This document shows positions 54,134-61,275 of a stretch of 64,000 nt of DNA, piece by piece. The notes beneath the pieces are model-generated. The model worked only from the letters and a program-made list of their open reading frames with translations. It did no database searches and had not been told where the DNA came from. The stretch's first letter is position 1. Each line of letters opens with the position of its first letter. The position numbers were made by a program, and so were the translations under genes. Origin of the DNA: Flavobacterium psychrophilum (GTDB lineage: Bacteria > Bacteroidota > Bacteroidia > Flavobacteriales > Flavobacteriaceae); the NCBI GenBank assembly GCA_945874225.1, contig CAMCFT010000019.1, forward strand, positions 1-64,000, written 5' to 3'.

Positions 54134-56872
54134 TTGACACGTCAAAAAACAAGCCATATTTCTACAAAAATAGCATTAAAACCTTTGAATACAAACTTAT
54201 TTAATATCGTTTTATTATCAATTTTCCTAACAATAGGATCTTGCAAAATATATTCACAAGATATAAAGAACAAAACCACAGCAATACCTGCCAAAAAACA
54301 AAAAGAAAGCCTTGCATCTATTCCTGAAAACACCACTAAATCTAATGCAAAAAAAGAAACCGACACTATTAAAAAAGATAGTATAAAAGTAAAGGTCTTT
54401 CTTGATGGAAAAGTAAAATACAAATCAGTAGATTATGCCCGAATTGACCAAAAGAAAAAGCTTATTACTCTATATGATAAAGCTGAACTTTATTATCAGG
54501 ACATCGAGTTAAAATCGGGGATTATTGTAATGGATTATGAAAAAAATGAAGTATATGCAGGTCGTATCAAGGATTCCACGGGTGCATATACTCAATATCC
54601 CAATTTCAAACAGGGTGCAAATGTCATAGAACCAGACTCCATTCGCTTTAATTTCAAAACACAAAAAGCTTTAATTTGGAATTCTAGAACAGAGCAGGGA
54701 GAATTTAAAGTAAAAGCTTCCATCACAAAAAAGGAAAATGATTCTGTATATTTTCTGAAAGGGGCACGATTTACAACATCAAAAGATATAGATAATCCTG
54801 AATATTATTTCCAGACCAGCAAAGTAAAATTTATTCCTGGAAAGAAAGTGGTTACTGGTTTAACCAATATGGTAATTGCTAATGTACCCACACCGATAGC
54901 ATTGCCTTTTGCTTTTTTCCCGATGAGCAAAGAAACAAGTGTTTCAGGTATATTATTACCCACTTATAATGATTCAAACACCCGAGGGTTTTCATTGCAA
55001 AATGGTGGTTATTATTTTGCAATTAGTGACCGTTATGATTTGACCGTTTTGGGAGATTATTATACTAACGGAAGTTATGCCATGCGATTTGAATCCAGTT
55101 ATGCCAAAAGATACAGCTACAGAGGAAATATTAATGTTAGATTCGAAAATTTAATTAATAGCGAAAGAGGTTATCCAGACTATTCAAAGCAAAATATTTA
55201 TAATATTCAATGGTCCCATTCGAAAGATTCTAAAGGAAGTCCCAATTCAAGTTTTTCTGCTTCGGTAAATATGGGTAGTAGCAAATATTATAAGCAATCT
55301 ATCAATCAGGCGAATGTAGGATCAAATTTAAATAATACCTTAAGTTCATCAGTTTCTTATAGTAAAACTTTTAATGGCACGGTTGGGTCTAGGTTAGCTT
55401 TGTCAGCAACACATTCTCAAAACACGCAAACTTCAGAAATTAATATGACATTGCCTGATTTGCAATATAGTGTAGATAGAATTTATCCTTTTGTAGGCAA
55501 AGAAGGGGTTAAAAAAGGCTTTTTCAAAAATATAAACTTACAGTATAATTTAAGCGGGAGAAACAGTTTTATCACCACTGATTCCTTGTTTTTTAAATCA
55601 GAAATGTTTGATAATGCAAAAATAGGCGTTCAACATAGTATTCCTTTGAGTACCAATTTTAAACTATTTAAATATTTCAGTGCCTCGACTTCTTTAAATT
55701 ATAATGAAGTTTGGTATTTAAAAACCATCCAAAGAGGATATGACACAGAACAAAGTAAGGTTGTAGATCAAACCCTTAATGGTTTTGATGCTTTTAGGAC
55801 CTATAATTTTTCAAGCAGTTTGGGAACCACTATTTATGGAACATTTAATTTTAATCCCAATAAAAAGATAAAATCCATAAGGCACGTAATGCGACCTTCT
55901 GTTTCTTATGGTTACACGCCTAGTTTTGAAAAATATTATGATACTTATGCTACCGATGCAAGCGGAACAATGACTAAAGATTATACCCGATTTGAAGGCG
56001 GTATTTTTGGAGCACCGGGAAATACCAATTCTAATATGCTTGGCTTTGATTTGAGTAATACTTTCGAAGCAAAAGTTACAGACAAAGACAGCACAAAGGT
56101 TGAGGCAAAAAAAATTATGCTTCTTAACAATTTAAATTTTTCCACCAGTTATGATATGAATGCTAATGGAACTACCACACTAGCTTGGGCTCCTGTTAGA
56201 GTTAGTGGAGGAACACAACTATTTAACGATAAGATGAATGTCAATTTTGGGACTACATTAGACCCGTATGCTATTGATAATTCTGGCAACCGAATGAATG
56301 TGTATAACATAAACAATGGCGGAAGTTTGTTTAGAATGACAAGTGCCAATATGACTTTGAACTATTCGATTTCCAGCAAGGATATGGAAACTGAAAAGAA
56401 TGATAAAAACAAACAAAGTCAAAGAAATGGAGGTCGCGATGATGATTTGTTCGGAAGAAACACTATTGATGCCACGAGAGGAAAAAGCCAATTTGATGAT
56501 GAAGAAGAAGGTGGAGAAGATAAAATTTCAGAGTTTTTTGCCTCAAAATTGCCTTGGGATATGACATTTGCCTATTCACTTACTTATGGAAACAACAATC
56601 GAGAGAGTAAAATTACCGGAAATTCCATAATGATTTCCGCTAATACAGATTTGACTCCAAAATGGAAAGCAGGAGTCTCTACAGGATATGATTTTGTCCA
56701 AAATGGTGTAACCTACACCCAACTTCGTTTTGAAAGAGATTTGTTAAGCTGGAGAATGGATTTCAATTGGCAACCCTTTGGAAATCAAGCAAACTGGAGC
56801 TTTTTCATCGGGATAAAATCCGGCGTGTTAAGCGATATAAAGTATGACAAACGAAGTGCCAGCAACCGATAA
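54134..56872 (+). CDS. lptD: LPS-assembly protein LptD-like outer membrane protein
   Basis: 912 residues from the TTG at 54134. The frame opens at TTG 54101, has no early ATG, and a third TTG at 54185 (LNTNLFNIVLLSIFLTIG) is also possible; a TAAGTTTG box at 54129-54136 would favour that last one. Signal-like helix, then an OstA/LptA-like N-domain (VKYKSVDYARIDQKKKLITLYDKAELYYQDIELKSGIIVMDY), then the LptD barrel (LPFAFFPMSKETSVSGILLPTYNDSNTRGFSLQNGGYYFAISDRYDLTVLGDYYTNGSY ... MDFNWQPFGNQANWSFFIGIK). Inserts lipopolysaccharide into the outer leaflet. The acidic low-complexity loop near residue 785 is unusual but surface-compatible. Confidence 0.9.
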   Translation: MTRQKTSHISTKIALKPLNTNLFNIVLLSIFLTIGSCKIYSQDIKNKTTAIPAKKQKESLASIPENTTKSNAKKETDTIKKDSIKVKVFLDGKVKYKSVDYARIDQKKKLITLYDKAELYYQDIELKSGIIVMDYEKNEVYAGRIKDSTGAYTQYPNFKQGANVIEPDSIRFNFKTQKALIWNSRTEQGEFKVKASITKKENDSVYFLKGARFTTSKDIDNPEYYFQTSKVKFIPGKKVVTGLTNMVIANVPTPIALPFAFFPMSKETSVSGILLPTYNDSNTRGFSLQNGGYYFAISDRYDLTVLGDYYTNGSYAMRFESSYAKRYSYRGNINVRFENLINSERGYPDYSKQNIYNIQWSHSKDSKGSPNSSFSASVNMGSSKYYKQSINQANVGSNLNNTLSSSVSYSKTFNGTVGSRLALSATHSQNTQTSEINMTLPDLQYSVDRIYPFVGKEGVKKGFFKNINLQYNLSGRNSFITTDSLFFKSEMFDNAKIGVQHSIPLSTNFKLFKYFSASTSLNYNEVWYLKTIQRGYDTEQSKVVDQTLNGFDAFRTYNFSSSLGTTIYGTFNFNPNKKIKSIRHVMRPSVSYGYTPSFEKYYDTYATDASGTMTKDYTRFEGGIFGAPGNTNSNMLGFDLSNTFEAKVTDKDSTKVEAKKIMLLNNLNFSTSYDMNANGTTTLAWAPVRVSGGTQLFNDKMNVNFGTTLDPYAIDNSGNRMNVYNINNGGSLFRMTSANMTLNYSISSKDMETEKNDKNKQSQRNGGRDDDLFGRNTIDATRGKSQFDDEEEGGEDKISEFFASKLPWDMTFAYSLTYGNNNRESKITGNSIMISANTDLTPKWKAGVSTGYDFVQNGVTYTQLRFERDLLSWRMDFNWQPFGNQANWSFFIGIKSGVLSDIKYDKRSASNR

Positions 56873-56908
56873 ATAGATTTAGATTATACTCGAAATTTTA
56901 TAAAAATT

Positions 56909-57136
56909 AACTCGTTGGGTGTAATTAATCAATTTTCAAAATAATTTAAAAATATAAGATTAAACACATAGAAACATAGTAAAAAAGAAAGGGATAGCCC
57001 AATTCTTGGGTTCACAAAACTATGATTTACTAGAATAAAGTAAAACGCCTTCTTTAAATTAAAAACTATGATTCTGCCTTTCGGCAGTCAGGTCTATGTG
57101 TTAAAAAAACAATAATTTGAATTACACCCAACGGTT
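56909..57136. mobile_element. 228-bp MITE-like element, copy 2, upstream of the RidA gene
   Basis: Begins AACTCGTTGGGTGTAATTAAT and ends TTGAATTACACCCAACGG-TT, with subterminal CACATAGAAACATAGT / ACTATGATTCTGCC and CTATGTGTT motifs, the same layout as copy 1 at 26367-26605. Terminal mismatches and no clean target duplication (TAAAAATT against AAATATT) suggest an older insertion. It fills the space between lptD and ridA. Confidence 0.82.
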
Positions 57137-57156
57137 TAAATATTATATTCCATTTT

Positions 57157-57537
57157 ATGAAAAAAATAATTTTTACAGAAAAAGCCCCCGCTCCAATCGG
57201 ACCTTATAATCAGGCCGTTCTCAAAGGAAACACCTTGTATACTTCAGGACAAATTGCTATTAATCCTGCAACCGGAGAGCTCGTAACTTCAAGTATTGAA
57301 GCCGAGACCAAACAAGTTATGGAAAACATGAAAGCCGTTCTCGAAGCTGCTGGAATGACTTTTGAAAATGTGGTGAAATCAACTATATTCATCATGAATA
57401 TGAATGATTTTGGAAGTATAAACACGGTTTACGGTTCTTATTTCAACGAAAAAACCGCTCCAGCTCGTGAAACGGTTCAAGTGGCTTGCTTGCCAAAAAA
57501 TTTAAATATCGAAATTTCTATGATTGCTATTCTATAG
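57157..57537 (+). CDS. ridA: RidA family enamine/imine deaminase
   Basis: 126 residues, full length. TEKAPAPIGPYNQAVLKGNTLYTSGQIAINPATGEL, ENMKAVLEAAGMTFENVVKSTIFIMNMNDFGSINTVYGSYF and APARETVQVACLPKNLNIEISMIAI (the active-site Arg in PARETV) are classical RidA signatures. It hydrolyses reactive 2-aminoacrylate and related enamines formed by PLP enzymes. Its 3' end overlaps the convergent mgsA by 11 bp. Any promoter must lie in or close to the upstream mobile element, which ends 20 bp before the ATG. Confidence 0.95.
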   Translation: MKKIIFTEKAPAPIGPYNQAVLKGNTLYTSGQIAINPATGELVTSSIEAETKQVMENMKAVLEAAGMTFENVVKSTIFIMNMNDFGSINTVYGSYFNEKTAPARETVQVACLPKNLNIEISMIAIL

Positions 57538-57898
57538 CAATTGCATTCAAAAACAATTGTGCAGAAGCTTCATTTGTTGCCAATGGCACGTTGTGAACAT
57601 CACAAACGCGTACTAACATATTCACATCAGATTCGTGTGCGTGACTGGATAAAGGGTCTTTAAAGAACAATACCATTTTAGTCTTGCCTTCTGCAACTCT
57701 GGCTGCAATTTGTGCATCGCCTCCCTGAGGACCAGAAAGCATCTTTTTTACTTTTAAACCAACACTTTCAGCTTTAGATCCCGTTGTTCCTGTGGCAATA
57801 AGTTTAATTTTTTCTCGTTGCAAAATGCTTTTGTTTTTGTTCAAAAACTGAACCATATCTGCTTTTTTTCCATCGTGAGCAATAATTGCTATTTCCAT
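57527..57898 (-). CDS. mgsA: methylglyoxal synthase
   Basis: 123 residues. AIIAHDGKKADMVQFL at the N-terminus, ATGTTGSKAESVGLKVKKMLSGPQGGDAQIAARVAEG with the catalytic Asp (GGDAQI) and phosphate-binding loop, and FFKDPLSSHAHESDVNMLVRVCDVHNVPLATNEASA match MgsA. It converts dihydroxyacetone phosphate to methylglyoxal and phosphate, a glycolytic overflow used when phosphate is short. Encoded on the same strand as, and just downstream of, a sugar kinase, gapA and pfkA. Confidence 0.95.
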   Translation of the reverse strand: MEIAIIAHDGKKADMVQFLNKNKSILQREKIKLIATGTTGSKAESVGLKVKKMLSGPQGGDAQIAARVAEGKTKMVLFFKDPLSSHAHESDVNMLVRVCDVHNVPLATNEASAQLFLNAIAIE

Positions 57899-57903
57899 AT
57901 GTC

Positions 57904-57930
57904 TTTGCGAGCTTGCGAAGCAATCCCATC
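57904..57930. repeat. short palindromic repeat remnant
   Basis: TTGCGAGCTTGCGAAGCAATC resembles the GATTGCTTCGTACCTCGCAATG stretch near 32020-32040 (inverted orientation), suggesting a dispersed family. Only partial copies are present. Confidence 0.45.
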
Positions 57931-57941
57931 GTTTAGTTTAT

Positions 57942-57971
57942 AAAAAAACCTGACTTATTAGGGTCAGGTTT
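57942..57971 (-). terminator. rho-independent terminator after the BadF-type kinase
   Basis: AAACCTGAC (57946-57954) pairs with GTCAGGTTT (57963-57971); on the minus strand the stem is followed by a T-run. Lies just beyond the kinase stop codon. Confidence 0.85.
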
Positions 57972-57979
57972 GTCTTAAA

Positions 57980-58831
57980 TTATTTATTTTTAATGTGATA
58001 AGCAATTAGTCCATCTATGGGTCTTCTTAATACATTTCCTAATTTCATTTCGTATTTATCAAATGTTATCTGTAATTCATCTTTTAAGTAGAAAGCTATC
58101 GAACCTACAAAATGCACAGGAACTTCTTTGCAATTATCATATTGACGTATGTAGTTTTTTACAAAAGATTTCATCCCTTTGAAAATGATTTTTTTGCAAA
58201 ATTCATGATCTTTATTTTGAATGAGGAATTTTGCAAAAGTTGCTAAATAGGCATTTGGATTGGGCTCTTTGTATAATTTATTTTTAATATAATCCGGATC
58301 TAAATTATACTCTTTTTCAAACTCAACCGCTAATTCTTTTGGCATTTTATTGAAATAATATTTTCGGATTAATTCTTTCCCAAAAACATTACCACTACAA
58401 TCATCCATTACAATATAACCAAGTGATTGCACTTTTTGATGCAAAGTTTTGCCATCAAAATAGCTACAGTTTGAACCTGTTCCAAGAATACTAACAATAG
58501 CTTCTTCCCCTTTTGGAGTAGTTGCATAAACTGCTGCATAAGTATCTTCGTTTACAGAAATAATTGCATTCGAAAAATATTCCTGAAAAACTCTCGAAAG
58601 ATTAATCTTCATTCTATCAGTTCCGCAACCTGCGCCATAAAAGAAAAGGTGTGTTGCTTTGTCCTTATTTTGAAGAATATCAAAACGATCATTTATACGC
58701 TCAATAATTTCATCTCCATCAAGAATTTCAGGGTTTAAACCTAATGTTTGTGTTGTGAACAATACTTTTCCATCCTCATCTATTGCAATCCAATCGGCTT
58801 TAGTAGAGCCACTATCAACTAATAATCTCAT
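57980..58831 (-). CDS. BadF/BadG/BcrA/BcrD ATPase family protein (N-acetylglucosamine kinase-like)
   Basis: 283 residues, ASKHA fold. LLVDSGSTKADWIAID (phosphate 1), VSILGTGSNCSYFDGKTLHQKVQSLGYIVMDDCSGNVFGKELIRKYYF (phosphate 2 and substrate loop), and VHFVGSIAFYLKDEL (adenosine). This is the arrangement of bacterial N-acetylglucosamine kinase-like members rather than the CoA-reductase activators, because the 4Fe-4S cysteines of the latter are absent. Probable substrate is GlcNAc or a related amino sugar, which would suit the muropeptide-degrading enzymes nearby, but this is inferred. Confidence 0.87.
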   Translation of the reverse strand: MRLLVDSGSTKADWIAIDEDGKVLFTTQTLGLNPEILDGDEIIERINDRFDILQNKDKATHLFFYGAGCGTDRMKINLSRVFQEYFSNAIISVNEDTYAAVYATTPKGEEAIVSILGTGSNCSYFDGKTLHQKVQSLGYIVMDDCSGNVFGKELIRKYYFNKMPKELAVEFEKEYNLDPDYIKNKLYKEPNPNAYLATFAKFLIQNKDHEFCKKIIFKGMKSFVKNYIRQYDNCKEVPVHFVGSIAFYLKDELQITFDKYEMKLGNVLRRPIDGLIAYHIKNK

Positions 58832-58915
58832 CTTTAATTTATTTTAGATTTTAGATTTTAGTCTCAAGCTATCGGGATTAAAAACTAAAAAATGGTTGTT
58901 GTTTGGTTTGGTAAA

Positions 58916-58951
58916 AAAAATCCCGTAAGAATTAGGTCTAACGGGATTTTT
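58916..58951 (-). terminator. rho-independent terminator after gapA
   Basis: ATCCCGT (58920-58926 region) pairs with ACGGGAT (58941-58947), with A-run before and T-run after, so it also works in both directions. Sixteen bases beyond the gapA stop. Confidence 0.8.
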
Positions 58952-58966
58952 GGTAAATATATGTAA

Positions 58967-60013
<1,047 letters not shown>

Positions 60014-60062
60014 TTATAATTATTATTTATTTTATTTGTTTTTATTTGGCGAAAGCCCGCTT

Positions 60063-61049
60063 CTAAACTGACATAATTTCAGAAACACGAAGCAATTCTC
60101 TATCAATTTCGGTTTTTCCTTTGATGGCTTGTAACAATGGCGTAAGAGCCACTTTATCATTGATCATTCCTACCATAAAATTTGATTTTCCTTCCAATAA
60201 TGATTCAACAGCTTTTACACCTAATCTACTGGCAAGAACTCTATCATAACAAGATGGTGCACCACCACGTTGCATATGTCCCAAAACCGAAACACGAACT
60301 TCATATTCTGGTAAATTAGCTTCAACGTAATCTTTTAATTCGAAAACATTTTTACCAATTTTATCACCTTCGGCAATAACCACAATACTGGAAGATTTTC
60401 CTGCAGCTTTGCTTTTTCGAAGCGATTCTACTAATCTTTCTAATCCTAAAGCTTCTTCTGGAATTAAAATTTCTTCTGCTCCAGCTCCAATTCCGGCATT
60501 CAAAGCGATATGACCAGCATCACGACCCATAACTTCAACGAAGAATAATCGGTTGTGTGAACTTGCCGTATCACGAATTTTATCGATACATTCTACCACT
60601 GTATTCAAAGCAGTATCGTATCCTAAAGTATGACTCGTTCCGAAAATATCGTTATCAATCGTTCCAGGAATTCCCATTACAGGAAACTTGAATTCTTTAT
60701 TGAAAATTTCTGCTCCGGTAAAACTTCCGTCTCCACCGATAACCACAAAAGCATCAATTTCAGCTTTTATTAGTTCATCGTAGGCTTTTTTGCGACCTTC
60801 AACAGTCATAAACTCTTTTGAACGAGCTGATTTAAGTACAGTTCCTCCTTTATTGACAATATTATGTACGCTTCTTGGACCCATTTCTTTGAAGTCGCCT
60901 TCAATCATTCCTTGATAGCCTCTGTATATTCCGACGCATTGTATGTTATGAAAAGAACAAGTTCTAACTACTGATCTAATTGCTGCATTCATTCCTGGTG
61001 AATCTCCGCCTGAGGTAAGGACTGCAACCTTTTTTATTGTTTTTGGCAT
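60063..61049 (-). CDS. pfkA: ATP-dependent 6-phosphofructokinase
   Basis: 328 residues. TSGGDSPGMNAAIRSVVR (12-29), FVVIGGDGSFTGAEIF with GGDGS indicating ATP rather than pyrophosphate use (PPi enzymes have GGDDT-like), GIPGTIDNDIFGTSHTLGYDTALN, EVMGRDAGHIAL, and LGHMQRGGAPSCYDRVLASRLG. It makes fructose-1,6-bisphosphate, the committed step of glycolysis. Paired with gapA downstream. The 226-bp region upstream holds an inverted repeat AATAAGTTT/AAACTTATT (61150-61180). Confidence 0.96.
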   Translation of the reverse strand: MPKTIKKVAVLTSGGDSPGMNAAIRSVVRTCSFHNIQCVGIYRGYQGMIEGDFKEMGPRSVHNIVNKGGTVLKSARSKEFMTVEGRKKAYDELIKAEIDAFVVIGGDGSFTGAEIFNKEFKFPVMGIPGTIDNDIFGTSHTLGYDTALNTVVECIDKIRDTASSHNRLFFVEVMGRDAGHIALNAGIGAGAEEILIPEEALGLERLVESLRKSKAAGKSSSIVVIAEGDKIGKNVFELKDYVEANLPEYEVRVSVLGHMQRGGAPSCYDRVLASRLGVKAVESLLEGKSNFMVGMINDKVALTPLLQAIKGKTEIDRELLRVSEIMSV

Positions 61050-61275
61050 TATTTAAGTATTAAAAGTGTAAAATTAGCAAACATCCACCACTTTTGGGAC
61101 TGTGTTATTAATAAATTAATAAAGCGGGGTAAATTCAAACGTTTTCGTTAATAAGTTTATTATAAATGAGAAAACTTATTATTAATTAACAAATAAACGA
61201 TTAAAATAAATAAGAAATTGAATTTACTATTCAGAAAATAAATAGTATAAAGTTGATGGCAATCCTTTAAGAAAC
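61050..61275. other. intergenic region with inverted repeat between tamB and pfkA
   Basis: AATAAGTTT (61150-61158) and AAACTTATT (61172-61180) form a perfect 9-bp inverted repeat. It could be the 3' end of the tamB transcript or a control site of pfkA. Otherwise AT-rich with no gene. Confidence 0.5.
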
